The translations under genes and the position numbers were made by a program. Positions 37,272-45,575 of a stretch of DNA of 64,000 nt are shown here, piece after piece (within the stretch, counting starts at the first letter, position 1; each line of letters begins with the position of its first letter). This DNA is from Rathayibacter rathayi (GTDB taxonomy: Bacteria > Actinomycetota > Actinomycetes > Actinomycetales > Microbacteriaceae): NCBI RefSeq assembly GCF_004011095.1, contig NZ_CP028129.1:2418001-2482000 (forward strand), given 5' to 3'. The notes under the pieces were generated by a model. That model was not told the DNA's origin and ran no database searches. It saw only the letters and a list, made by a program, of their open reading frames with translations.

Positions 37272-38071
37272 TGGCCCGCGGCACCACCTTCCGTACCTGG
37301 GATGACTATTTCATCCCAGGTACGCGTGTGTTGAGGAACAAGTTCACCGGCCCGGGTAAGCCCCACGGCGAGACGGACCCCGAGAAGCTGCGGACGATGG
37401 AGGAGGCGATCACCGCCGTCCGCATCCGGGAGCTGCACGAGAATCCGATCAAGGGGCGGTTCGACTACGACCATATGAAGGCGATTCACCGCGTGGCCTT
37501 CGGCGACGTGTACGAGTGGGCCGGCCAAGAGCGCGTCGCGCCCACGGGTGCGTTCATGGTCAAGGACGGGCACTCCTACTACCCCGCCGGCCCGTCGCTG
37601 ACGGAGGCGGCCGAAACGCAGTACGCCAGGTTGGCGAGCAAGGACCACCTCCGCGGCCTGCAGCTCGATGATTTCGTCAACGAGCTCGCGGAGAGCTGGG
37701 GTGAAGTGAACGTGATTCACTTCGCGCGGGAGGGCAACACCCGGACGCAGTTCGTCTTCTACTCACAGCTCGCGGAGCAGGCCGGCTACCAGATCGACGC
37801 CGTGCGGTTCGCACCAGGTGCCGCGTTGCGCGACGAGTTCGTGGCGGCGCGTTTCCACAGTCAGGACACGGGTCGGAACAACCGGCTCGCCGCGGTCCTC
37901 AGTCAAACGATCATCCCTCTCGTGAGCAACACCGCTTCCACGAGTTGTCCCCTATCCTTCCCCTCGCCGGCGACCGATGTCACGTCGGTGCAGGCGACCA
38001 TCACTGTCGAGCCCGGGACACCGCCGAGGAGTCGCGGCGGGGATCGTAGGCCGCCCGAGGCGGGGCGCTGA
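37271..38071 (+). CDS. Fic family protein, probable AMP-transferase toxin
   Basis: A 266-residue Fic protein. The core has FDYDHMKAIHRVAFGDVYEWAG, the flap region, and the active-site loop VIHFAREGNTRTQ with His at about residue 150. In the canonical HPFREGNTR motif the residues after His are Pro-Phe; here they are Phe-Ala, an unusual change in a conserved spot. The C-terminal 50 residues are low-complexity. The gene overlaps the antitoxin and the recombinase genes. It probably AMPylates a host protein such as a gyrase or topoisomerase subunit. Confidence 0.85.
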   Translation: MARGTTFRTWDDYFIPGTRVLRNKFTGPGKPHGETDPEKLRTMEEAITAVRIRELHENPIKGRFDYDHMKAIHRVAFGDVYEWAGQERVAPTGAFMVKDGHSYYPAGPSLTEAAETQYARLASKDHLRGLQLDDFVNELAESWGEVNVIHFAREGNTRTQFVFYSQLAEQAGYQIDAVRFAPGAALRDEFVAARFHSQDTGRNNRLAAVLSQTIIPLVSNTASTSCPLSFPSPATDVTSVQATITVEPGTPPRSRGGDRRPPEAGR

Positions 38072-38745
38072 TGGCGAACGTGATCGGCTACGCCCGGGTC
38101 TCGGCAGGAGGGCAAAACTCGGCCGCGCAGGAGGCTGAGCTGGTCGCCGCGGGTGCTGTCCGCGTGTTCGTCGATCACAGCGAGTCGAGCCGTATCGCGG
38201 ACCGCCCACAGTGGCTCGCGTGCCTTGACTGTCTCCGTGACGGCGACACCCTTTTCGTGTGCCGGCTCGATCGGCTCGGAGGGTCGGAGCGAATCGTCAT
38301 CGAGACGTTGAGCGATCTCGAGCGGCGGGGCGTGAACATCCGGAGCCTGACGGAGCCGGCGATCGACACGACAACTCCGATGGGGCGCGCGCTCTTCGCG
38401 GTCGTCGCCGTGTTCGCGCAGCTGCGTGTGGATACGACCCGAGAGAACACGATGCGAGGCCTCGAGCGCGCTCGCTCGCGTGGCCGTCACGGCGGCCGGC
38501 CCTCCGTGATGACGCAGGAGCGCACCGCTGAGGCGCTACGGATGCGCACGCAGGGCGCGAGTCTCGCTCGTATCGCCAGCGTGTTGGGTGTCGGCGCGTC
38601 GAGTGTCTCGCGCGCTCTGGCACGCTTCGACGAGGACGCGGCGGCGCCGATGGGGAGGTGTGCGACGCCGATAGTGCGGTCAGGTGGCGGAGCCGACGGT
38701 GATGGTGGTGAGGGAGGCGCCGTTGTCGAATTCGCAGGTAGATGA
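38071..38745 (+). CDS. Serine recombinase (resolvase/invertase type)
   Basis: A 224-residue serine recombinase with catalytic GYARVSAGGQ, FVCRLDRLGGSE, and C-terminal helix-turn-helix (ASVLGVGASSVSRALAR). Its ATG overlaps the Fic stop (TGATG), so it would be co-translated with the toxin. The final 30 residues are Gly/Asp-rich and unlike the family; the gene may have lost its native end and reads into remnants below. Confidence 0.88.
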   Translation: MANVIGYARVSAGGQNSAAQEAELVAAGAVRVFVDHSESSRIADRPQWLACLDCLRDGDTLFVCRLDRLGGSERIVIETLSDLERRGVNIRSLTEPAIDTTTPMGRALFAVVAVFAQLRVDTTRENTMRGLERARSRGRHGGRPSVMTQERTAEALRMRTQGASLARIASVLGVGASSVSRALARFDEDAAAPMGRCATPIVRSGGGADGDGGEGGAVVEFAGR

Positions 38746-39093
38746 GAGCGTTCAGAGCGGTGTAGCGGATGTCGCATTGGAGTGCGTGTTCGTCGAATTT
38801 CAGCCATTCGCGCCGGGTGGTGCCCTCGGTGGGCCGCGGGTCCGGGTATGTCAGGCCCGCGTGGTCCCAGAACGGGTCGGGGGGCGTCGGCGTGCAGGGC
38901 GTGCTGGTGGGGTCGGGCGAGGTGGGACAGGTCAAGATCCCGCCATACTCGGAAGGCCGCTGGTGCCGTCTCGCGAGCGACCGCTTGACGCAGAGACGGC
39001 CGCCGCGCCCGGCCGGAGGGCCGATACCGCGGTGCGGTAGCGCAGTTCCTGGGGGCGGCGGTTGCAGACAAGGGGCCGGTGACCGTCGTCAAT
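38746..39093. other. Remnants of a minus-strand gene
   Basis: On the minus strand a frame starts MTCPTSPDPTSTPCTPTPPD and reads to YTALNALIYL; another frame then carries STCEFDNGASLTTITVGSAT followed by a stop. Together they look like one small protein broken by a frameshift that overlaps the recombinase 3' end. No family is recognised. Confidence 0.35.
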
Positions 39094-39143
39094 GGTCTTC
39101 TCGCGGCGTTCACCCGTCTCGGCGGGTCAGCGCCACGCCCGGT

Positions 39144-39602
39144 CTAGGGAGCCGCTGCGCGGAGTCGCGCCGATTCGAGAGTGGGGGCTGTGTCAGCGGC
39201 TGCTTGTACGAGCCGTCTCGCTGCTGCTGTGAGCGCCGGCGGGCACCCGTCGGTGCCGACGGTCGTCGCTATGAGCACGGCTTCGTTGAGGATCTCGAGC
39301 TGAGCTTGATGGACCGGGTCACGAGCTAGGACGGCCTCGATCAGGACGGCTCGGTCGGGGAAGTAGCGGTAGAAGGTTCCGGCTGCCACTCCTGCGCGCT
39401 TCACGACCTCGCAGATCGTGAGTCGGTCCCGGCCGACCTCAGCCATGACCACCGTCGCCGCCGTGAGGATTCGCTCGCGCGTCTCGACCGCGCGCTGTTG
39501 CCGCGGCCGCACACCATTGGTGCCGGGTGCCACGGTGTCCCTCCGCAGAACGTTCAGCTCCGGTGAGCCCGTAGGGATGGTGATGGATGTGGTGCCGCTC
39601 AT
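39144..39602 (-). CDS. TetR family regulator, short form (copy A)
   Basis: A 152-residue protein. The TetR helix-turn-helix is clear (LTICEVVKRAGVAAGTFYRYF). The ligand-binding half is much shorter than the usual 190-220 residues and ends ESARLRAAAP. AAGGAGAGG precedes the ATG at 39602. The gene lies wholly in the 726-bp repeat; copy B differs by one residue (Ile to Met). It may control the adjacent SDR/PAS module. Confidence 0.85.
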   Translation of the reverse strand: MSGTTSITIPTGSPELNVLRRDTVAPGTNGVRPRQQRAVETRERILTAATVVMAEVGRDRLTICEVVKRAGVAAGTFYRYFPDRAVLIEAVLARDPVHQAQLEILNEAVLIATTVGTDGCPPALTAAARRLVQAAADTAPTLESARLRAAAP

Positions 39603-39746
39603 GGCCTCTCCTTGATCGGGGTCGATCGGACGTGCTGCGCGATGGACGACACGGACCCGCCGCGGAGTGCCGCGAGTGTTCAAGACGGTGCGGCGCGAGG
39701 GGGTGCGGGGGGGCGTCATGGCCTCTTTCAGAGGTGCTGGGTCCGG

Positions 39747-39795
39747 GGGCCTGCGGGTGGATGCCGTCTCGGGTACGGCATTCACCCGCAGGCCC
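39747..39795. promoter_or_regulatory. Long hairpin upstream of TetR copy A
   Basis: 21-bp arms 39747-39767 and 39775-39795 with one mismatch and a 7-nt loop. Could be a bidirectional terminator or an operator. An identical structure is in copy B. Confidence 0.6.
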
Positions 39796-39979
39796 TCCGG
39801 CCGCGGCAGAGCGAGAGAGGAGCCTCCCATCACCAAGACACATTGTGAGCCCACACAGCGTGGTCATGCAACTGTTGTGCGGTATCGAAACAACACCCAG
39901 GGCTATCATTACCGAGTCTCCTGGCGCGGAGTCAGCGCGCCAAGCAGTCTCCACGGGGGTCGACCGGTGCGCATGCGCG

Positions 39980-40342
39980 ATGATGGTTCTCATGCCAAAG
40001 CACCCAGCAGACCTCCATCTCCCTGAAGGAATACGAGTGCCACATAGCATCCTGGCGAACCCCACAAACGTGGCGATCCTGAAGTATCTCGCTGGCGTAC
40101 CGTCTGGGAACTACGGCGACATCCAGGACAACCTCGCCGACCTTGCAGCCGCGCAAGGGGTCACCCCTCCGAGCGCGACGACAGTTTCGCGACGGTTGCA
40201 GGCGCTCGAAGAGGATGGGGCGATATCAGCGGACCTCGCGAAGGGTCGCCGGCGCGGTCGGTCGGTTAACTACTCAGTGGATCGGGCGAAACTCAAGCAG
40301 ATTTTCGATGAGTTCTCGAGTTGGATCCTGGAGCAGTCGTAA
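39980..40342 (+). CDS. Winged-helix transcriptional regulator
   Basis: A 120-residue DNA-binding protein. NPTNVAILKYLAGVPSGNYG leads into TPPSATTVSRRLQALEEDGA, a recognition helix and wing as in ArsR/MarR-like winged helices, and it ends with a C-terminal helix. Several close Met codons (39980, 39983, 39992) leave the exact start open. It faces the PAS/SDR operon tail-to-tail. An imperfect operator-like palindrome TGGCGCG/CGCGCCA lies upstream at 39922-39942. Confidence 0.75.
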   Translation: MMVLMPKHPADLHLPEGIRVPHSILANPTNVAILKYLAGVPSGNYGDIQDNLADLAAAQGVTPPSATTVSRRLQALEEDGAISADLAKGRRRGRSVNYSVDRAKLKQIFDEFSSWILEQS

Positions 40343-40359
40343 GAACGGAGCGATCCGAA

Positions 40360-41430
40360 TTATGACAGCGTTGGACGGAGGTGCACGTAGACGTAGCGCG
40401 CCGAACAATTCTCACCGGGGACGCTACTAGCGGCGACGGCGACATCGATGTACTCGCCGGACCCGCTGCGAACCCGAGCATCGATGCTGCTGGGAGCGTC
40501 TTCATCGTTGCGCTGCCGTGCGGCAACGAGGTTTCTCACCGCGCGCTCGTCCTCCGGGTGGATCACCGCGTAGAAGTCTCCGTGCGGGGGACGTGCCGCT
40601 TCCAGCTGGTCGTACCCCGGCGACAGGTAGAAGCAGAGGTCTGTGTCGGCATCGATACCACAGATTGCAACTGAATTGGCCGCTCTCATTGCGGCGGAGA
40701 AGTGTGGACCAGTGTCGTAGGAGGGGATACCCGCGCCAATATCGCGGGAGGTGGAATTCGAAAGGTGCGTTATCCCGCGGAGCCGCGTCGTCGCTTCGTC
40801 AATGTGAGCGCGTCCGTAGAGCCTCAGTAGAGCTTCTTCCCGGGATGGCTGCCCGTAACCGAGTAGTACACGGTAGTGCAGGTTGTTGGCCAGCTCCGGA
40901 GAGTCAATTCCGGCTGAGATGAGATGCTGCATCCGGAGACGATCGGCATCTGCTACCACGTCCATCAACCATTGGGGCGCTGACCACCTCCCATCTACTG
41001 CCTCACTGCTCGTTGGAGATACCCTGTAGATGTCAAACATCTCGGGAGTCCAATACGCTATCCATGTCCGCGAGGAATCTCCTACTGGGCACCATTCCCA
41101 CGCGCCGACGAGCGGCCGGAGCGGTTCGGGCTCATCGGGATGACGCAGGATGCCGATGGCCGCAACAGCCTTGTTCGTGTACGGCGCGCGGATAACGGCG
41201 ATTTTCGCCACCAGTTGTTCGCCATCGATATCAACGTACTTCGCCCGCTCCTGGTTGTGGCCCACAGAAGAGCTCATCGCCTGCTTCATCGACCCCACAA
41301 GCGCACGGGAAACCGAGTGTTGCAGGTGCCGGGAGGGGCTCACTCCCGTGAACTCTGCATTCCCGGCGAGAATCAGCTTTCCGTCAGCATCGACAAGGAT
41401 CCACTTGTTGGTGGCTTGCGCGACCATCAT
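40360..41430 (-). CDS. PAS-like sensor protein of the SDR module (copy A)
   Basis: A 356-residue soluble protein. The middle (from about residue 107) has the PAS-type pattern GAWEW...YWTPEMFDIYRVSP, and the C-terminal third may hold a second PAS-like fold. The N-terminal 100 residues (KWILVDADGKLI..) also look PAS/GAF-like. The protein at 58208-59266 matches along the whole length at low identity. The ATG overlaps the SDR stop (ATGA). No output domain is seen, so it may sense a ligand and act through a partner. Confidence 0.75.
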   Translation of the reverse strand: MMVAQATNKWILVDADGKLILAGNAEFTGVSPSRHLQHSVSRALVGSMKQAMSSSVGHNQERAKYVDIDGEQLVAKIAVIRAPYTNKAVAAIGILRHPDEPEPLRPLVGAWEWCPVGDSSRTWIAYWTPEMFDIYRVSPTSSEAVDGRWSAPQWLMDVVADADRLRMQHLISAGIDSPELANNLHYRVLLGYGQPSREEALLRLYGRAHIDEATTRLRGITHLSNSTSRDIGAGIPSYDTGPHFSAAMRAANSVAICGIDADTDLCFYLSPGYDQLEAARPPHGDFYAVIHPEDERAVRNLVAARQRNDEDAPSSIDARVRSGSGEYIDVAVAASSVPGENCSARYVYVHLRPTLS

Positions 41431-42122
41431 GCTCCCCCGGCGGCATTCACTGTCGCCCCGGACATATATGTTGACTGCGACACCCAGAATACTACATCGG
41501 CAATCTCGTCCGGTGTGCCGAGACGTGCAGCGGGAATCTGCGCCACCATCGCTTCGCGTTCTGGCGTCGGTACCGCATTCATCATGTCGGTGTCCGTGGC
41601 TCCGGGCGCGACGACGTTCATGCGGATACCACGACTCGCGTATTCCCGCGCAAAGGATCGCGCGAAGCCTTCGAGACCCGCCTTTGCCGCGGTGTAGTTG
41701 GTTTGGCCCGCGACTCCGACGCGCGCTGATGTCGAGGAGATAAGGACAATCGATCCGCGCTTCGCGCGCAACATTCCCTTAAGCGCTAGCTGGGTTGCGA
41801 AGATGGGGCCGAGCAGGTTGGTTTCCACAACCGCGCGGATATCATCCTCCGAGAGGCGCAGCAGGAGACCGTCCCTCGTAATGCCCGAGGATACGACAAG
41901 AGTGTCGATTCCCCCGTGCGCCTCAAGCGTGGCGGCCACCGCGCGTTGTATAGACTCCCGATCGGTGATGTCTGCCTCGATGCCGAGCGCTCCCTGGGGC
42001 ACCCCGCTCCCCCGATGGGTAGCTGCGACAAGCCACCCATCGGCTAGGAATCTGCGCACGACCGCAGAGCCGATCCCTTTGCTTCCGCCCACGATGAGCG
42101 CCGATTGGTGCTTGGTATCCAT
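41427..42122 (-). CDS. SDR family oxidoreductase, FabG-like (copy A)
   Basis: A 231-residue short-chain dehydrogenase. The NADP-binding motif is LIVGGSKGIGSAV and the catalytic Ser-Tyr-Lys set is SSTSARVGVAGQTNYTAAK. It resembles 3-oxoacyl-ACP reductases. It is the first gene of an operon with the PAS-like protein. The paralogue at 57147-57851 shares the unusual THRGSG and ADITDR/ADVRDQ pattern and the WVSQSTYM(S/T)GAT ending. Confidence 0.9.
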   Translation of the reverse strand: MDTKHQSALIVGGSKGIGSAVVRRFLADGWLVAATHRGSGVPQGALGIEADITDRESIQRAVAATLEAHGGIDTLVVSSGITRDGLLLRLSEDDIRAVVETNLLGPIFATQLALKGMLRAKRGSIVLISSTSARVGVAGQTNYTAAKAGLEGFARSFAREYASRGIRMNVVAPGATDTDMMNAVPTPEREAMVAQIPAARLGTPDEIADVVFWVSQSTYMSGATVNAAGGA

Positions 42123-42150
42123 GTCGTCTGGACACTACACTAGCGGGACT

Positions 42151-42220
42151 CCTGTGGCCAATACCCAGCCGCCTGTGGCGGTCGTCCTGTGGCCAATACC
42201 CAGCCGCCTGTGGCGGTCGT
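42151..42220. repeat. Perfect 35-bp tandem repeat
   Basis: Units 42151-42185 and 42186-42220 are identical, beginning CCTGTGGCCAATACC. They lie in the gap between the divergent SDR gene and the next winged-helix gene, so they may hold duplicated operators. Confidence 0.7.
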
Positions 42221-42265
42221 GGTGCCACCGGTCGACCATTGTCGACCCGTTCGAAGGTAGCCGAG

Positions 42266-42550
42266 ATGCCAGGACATCTTGTACTCGAAAATGTTGCTCC
42301 GACGACAGGCGGTCCGTTCGCCGGACGCCTCCGGGCCTTGGATCTTGTCGTGCTCAAGTGCGTGCTCGCGTCGCCGTCAACCGTGCAGGACCTGAGAGTG
42401 CGCTTTACTCTCTCTCACGCCCAGTGCGCCGAGAGTATCCGCAACCTCAGTGATCTGGGGCTAATTCGTGAGGTCAGCGGCCAAATTGTCGGGGATCGTC
42501 GTGCGGCTGAGGCGGCCTTGTATGAGGCACGAGCCTCCATCGGGCTGTGA
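42266..42550 (+). CDS. Small winged-helix protein
   Basis: A 94-residue protein. LDLVVLKCVLASPSTVQDLRVRF followed by CAESIRNLSDLGLIREV is a winged helix-turn-helix. AAGGTAG precedes the ATG at 42266. It is divergent from the SDR-PAS operon, with a tandem repeat between them that it may bind. It plays the same positional role as the gene at 57945-58205. Confidence 0.7.
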   Translation: MPGHLVLENVAPTTGGPFAGRLRALDLVVLKCVLASPSTVQDLRVRFTLSHAQCAESIRNLSDLGLIREVSGQIVGDRRAAEAALYEARASIGL

Positions 42551-42573
42551 GTATGTACCCGTCTAGCGGTATT

Positions 42574-42894
42574 ATGGCCCACATGTTTGCAGACGACACG
42601 CCCCTCCAAATGCGTATGCATTCGGGCACTTCTGGCACGATCAACAGCGTGAGTGCACAACGCCGCGAGGAGAACGCTGCCACAGTCCTGCTCCAGGCGC
42701 GCGTGGATCCGCGGATTCGACGTGCCGTCAAAGACGCTGCTGCGGAGAGCGGGGTGTCGATCTCGCTGTACGTCGAGACGCTGTTCAGCGACATGCTTGC
42801 GGCGCAGGGCCGCCTTCCGAAGGTCCACTCGTCACGGCAACGACCGGCTGACGAGCTTCCTGTCCTTGAGGAGGCCACGACGCACGCCGCATAA
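42574..42894 (+). CDS. Ribbon-helix-helix-like protein
   Basis: A protein of about 106 residues. ATVLLQARVDPRIRRAVKDA and GVSISLYVETLFSDML fit a strand followed by two helices, as in Arc/CopG-type plasmid regulators. TATTAT at 42570-42575 could be a -10 box, in which case the ATG at 42583 would be a leaderless start. It sits before the replication gene and is followed by a terminator. Confidence 0.65.
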   Translation: MAHMFADDTPLQMRMHSGTSGTINSVSAQRREENAATVLLQARVDPRIRRAVKDAAAESGVSISLYVETLFSDMLAAQGRLPKVHSSRQRPADELPVLEEATTHAA

Positions 42895-42902
42895 ATAAGC
42901 GA

Positions 42903-42927
42903 GCCCCCGTCTCTAGGAGACGGGGGC
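42903..42927 (+). terminator. Hairpin terminator
   Basis: GCCCCCGTCTC (42903-42913), TAG loop, GAGACGGGGGC (42917-42927): a perfect 11-bp stem just after the RHH gene stop. Confidence 0.8.
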
Positions 42928-43069
42928 CGAAGCTGAGTGCCTGATCTTCTGAGTTTGGCGACCTGGTAGATCAAGGCAGTTCCGACGAGAACCGGTAGGG
43001 AACCGGGCCTTTGTCGTACCCACACCGTGAAGTGAAGGTGACGCCGTCGTAGCACCTAGTGCTGGTCCT

Positions 43070-45070
43070 GTGCAGCATCCACGCGCCGATTCGTGGGCGC
43101 TCACCGTCGCGGTGAGCCCGCGTTCGCGTGTGCGCGTTGCTGTCGTCGACGCTTATGGCACCGTCCTGAATGACTATCGTGATCGCACGTTGGGGGCGGC
43201 CGCTCCCGAGCGCCCGTGGGCCGTCTATCTCGCCGGTCCCGACCGCCGATTCCGCCTCCTGGCGTTCGATCTCGACGCTCACGGCGACCCTGCTGCTGCA
43301 GCTCGGGATGCCGACGTGCTCGGCGGCCTCCTGCGCGACGTTGGCGTGTCCTATGTCCTGTGTGAGTCCGGGCCGACCGGTGGCCGGCATGTGTGGGTCG
43401 GTCTGGCCGAGTCCGTGGACGCCGAGACCGTCGCCACTCTCGCCCGCCTCATCAAGCACTTGTGCCCCACTCTCGACCTGTCACCCCTCTGCAATGCAGT
43501 AACCGGCTGTGTACGGCCGCCAGGTGCGCCCCACCGTGCCGGCGGGCGCTCCACGGTCCTTAGCGGCGACGTGGACGCGCTGAGCGCCCCCACGGCCACC
43601 GCGGCTCAGGTGCGTGCGCTCGTGAGCCTCGTCGCCGGCCTCGTCGACGACACCGAGCCCGCACGGCCCATCGACCCCCGCTCCCCGCTCCCCCTCGATA
43701 CCCACGGCCGACTGCACCTGGCAGGCCCTCGCCGCCAGCTCCCCGCCAACAGCTCCGCAGCTCTCCGGGAGACGCCCCTGGACGCCTCAGCGACGCTGTG
43801 GCGTGTCCTGATCGGCGCGGCGGCCGCGAGGTGGCGGCACAGCGACGTCGCCGCCCTCGTCGACACTGAGCCTGGTCTCGAGCATGTGCGCAGCCGCGTC
43901 ACGACCCGCGGCCGCGCAGCTCGCCCGAGAGGCGAGCAGGCCGCCGTGCTCGGCCGGCAGTGGGATAAGGCTGTGCGCTATGTCGCCGCGAGTGATCGGC
44001 AGATCGGGGACGACCCCACGTTCGATCGCCGCGCTGACGCGATGGCCACCCATGTGCGTGACGTTCAGCAGCGCGCCGACGTGGCCGCCGGCCGCTGGAC
44101 TCGAGGGGGCGGTCCTGCCGATCGTCGCGTCCTCGACGTGCTGAGCTTCCTTGCTCTGCACGCCCTCAGCGCCTCCGTGGAGGCCGACATCCGACGCCTG
44201 GCCCTGTTGGCGGGGGTTGGCCGTGAGACGGCCAGGATGGCGCTGCTGCGCCTGGCTGATGACGGGCGGATCGCCCAGACTACGGCCGCCGATGGCACCC
44301 GCGCCGCTCACTGGACGATCGACCCTCAGGGTGTTCTCCACAGCAACTCGAACCTAGCCCGGTCACAAACGGACCCACGCCCCCCCCCCGGGGCTGGGGT
44401 CGCTGAGAGAACCACTCTTCTCGCCACGTTGCGCACACGAATAACTGACGCTGCGCACGACTTGTTCACCGCTACCTGTCCTGCGCTGGGACACCTGGCC
44501 GGGAACCTTTACGCACGGATGGACTCCAGACCTCGCACCCTCGACGAACTCTCCCCCATCATCGGCGCTGATCCTCTTCGCACCCGTCGACTCCTGGACC
44601 GCCTCACCTACGCCGGCATCATCGAGCGCGGCCGCGAAGGATGGCGCCGCGTCGACGCCCACTCCCCGCCGCGGCCGCTGAGCGCGCCGGAGTCGCCGGC
44701 CGACTCGAGGCCCGCGCAGGCCGGTACCGTGTCGAGCGCGAGGCGTAGGCCTGGTGGAAGGCCGAGGAGACGTGGATGCGCGCACCGCGTCGACCCGACG
44801 GGCGTCGTCGACCGAGCCGTGGGCAATTCTCTCTCGTTCCTGACGACGGCACCCACGCCTACGGCCCGCACCCGCGCCGACCCGACGGGCGACTGGACTA
44901 CGTCGCAGCTCGACGCATCATCATCGAGGAGCGCGAGGGAACGGCCGTGCGGCCATACGAGCGCCACGCCGGCGGAGATCTCCGCTCGGGAACCGTTGTC
45001 GACGCCAGCGCCGCCAACGTTGACGCTGAGGGCGAGTGGATCGACCCCGGCTATTGCGCCCACGGGATGA
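43070..45070 (+). CDS. Plasmid-type replication protein with prim-pol-like domain; C-terminal frame disrupted
   Basis: The first 530 residues look functional. LLAFDLDAHGDPAAAARDAD, then CESGPTGGRHVWVGLAE and CVRPPGAPHR fit an archaeo-eukaryotic primase-like fold used by actinobacterial plasmid Rep proteins. A helix-turn-helix follows near ALLAGVGRETARMALLRL, and another near LSPIIGADPLRTRRLLDRL. After about 44655 the frame becomes Pro/Arg/Ser-rich. The likely true continuation (AERAGVAGRLEARAGRYRV) is in another frame, which also has a TAG at 44746. Start GTG at 43070 is uncertain. Confidence 0.7.
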   Translation: MQHPRADSWALTVAVSPRSRVRVAVVDAYGTVLNDYRDRTLGAAAPERPWAVYLAGPDRRFRLLAFDLDAHGDPAAAARDADVLGGLLRDVGVSYVLCESGPTGGRHVWVGLAESVDAETVATLARLIKHLCPTLDLSPLCNAVTGCVRPPGAPHRAGGRSTVLSGDVDALSAPTATAAQVRALVSLVAGLVDDTEPARPIDPRSPLPLDTHGRLHLAGPRRQLPANSSAALRETPLDASATLWRVLIGAAAARWRHSDVAALVDTEPGLEHVRSRVTTRGRAARPRGEQAAVLGRQWDKAVRYVAASDRQIGDDPTFDRRADAMATHVRDVQQRADVAAGRWTRGGGPADRRVLDVLSFLALHALSASVEADIRRLALLAGVGRETARMALLRLADDGRIAQTTAADGTRAAHWTIDPQGVLHSNSNLARSQTDPRPPPGAGVAERTTLLATLRTRITDAAHDLFTATCPALGHLAGNLYARMDSRPRTLDELSPIIGADPLRTRRLLDRLTYAGIIERGREGWRRVDAHSPPRPLSAPESPADSRPAQAGTVSSARRRPGGRPRRRGCAHRVDPTGVVDRAVGNSLSFLTTAPTPTARTRADPTGDWTTSQLDASSSRSARERPCGHTSATPAEISAREPLSTPAPPTLTLRASGSTPAIAPTG

Positions 45071-45261
45071 CCGTCGGCGTCCGGTGCCGATACTGCGGCG
45101 GCTCGGCCGTGAAACAGCTCGACTCACGCGAAGCCCGTCGGATCGTTCAGGAAGAGCGAGGTGGTACCGCTCATCGACCGTCAACCTTCATGCGAACAGA
45201 GCCCGTCGACACGATCGAGGGGAGGCTGCACAACCTCCTCGGAGCCCTCCGCATCGCCTGA
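44776..45261 (+). CDS. Zinc-knuckle protein, possibly the detached end of the Rep protein
   Basis: A 161-residue frame that begins MRAPRRPDGRRRPSRGQF and contains two similar segments (ARRIIIEEREGTAVRP and ARRIVQEERGGTAHRP) around a zinc-like site CAHG...CRYCGG. It is in the frame that continues from the Rep C-terminus before the TAG at 44746, so it is either a separate small gene or the rest of Rep cut off by that stop. Confidence 0.5.
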   Translation: MRAPRRPDGRRRPSRGQFSLVPDDGTHAYGPHPRRPDGRLDYVAARRIIIEEREGTAVRPYERHAGGDLRSGTVVDASAANVDAEGEWIDPGYCAHGMTVGVRCRYCGGSAVKQLDSREARRIVQEERGGTAHRPSTFMRTEPVDTIEGRLHNLLGALRIA

Positions 45262-45427
45262 CACACCAGACGCCCCTACCGACACACACGAACCACGAGA
45301 GCGAAACCGAAGTATGCCCGTGCGGGCGCGTGAGCCTTGACCTGGCTGAGGACTCAGGAGCGATCGCACCGGCGGACGACATTCATACCCACGGGACTGC
45401 TGAGGGTTTCGTTGACTCGTTCTCTAT

Positions 45428-45447
45428 GCCGCGAGTGCGGCGGTTTT
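45428..45447 (+). terminator. Rho-independent terminator
   Basis: GCCGC-GAGT-GCGGC stem (45428-45441) followed by GGTTTT. It would end the rep transcript. The rest of 45262-45513 shows no gene. Confidence 0.65.
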
Positions 45448-45513
45448 CATTATCCGTCGCGGTGAGGCTTCTCTTCTCCGCTCGCGCATCCCCCTGCGTC
45501 TCACAATTGCCTA

Positions 45514-45555
45514 CCCATCTATCTACCTATGTATATACATAGGTAGGTAGATGGG
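45514..45555. other. 42-bp AT-rich palindrome, candidate partition site or origin element
   Basis: Two 20-bp arms (45514-45533 and 45536-45555) match as reverse complements with one mismatch around a central TA. The sequence is built of TAGGTAG-like steps and is far richer in A/T than its surroundings. It lies between rep and the RHH protein gene, where plasmid centromeres and iteron-like sites are common. Confidence 0.6.
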
Positions 45556-45575
45556 CGATGGTCCTGGTATCTACT

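Larger units (their letters stand above)
39094..39819. repeat. 726-bp direct repeat, copy A
   Basis: Matches 55261-55986 along its whole length, with one difference noticed (near 39270). It carries a short TetR gene and a strong hairpin. Flanking sequences differ at both ends. Confidence 0.92.

Noticed and set aside
42151..42220. CRISPR or iteron array
   Set aside because: Two contiguous 35-bp units without spacers and not beside an origin gene of known iteron type.
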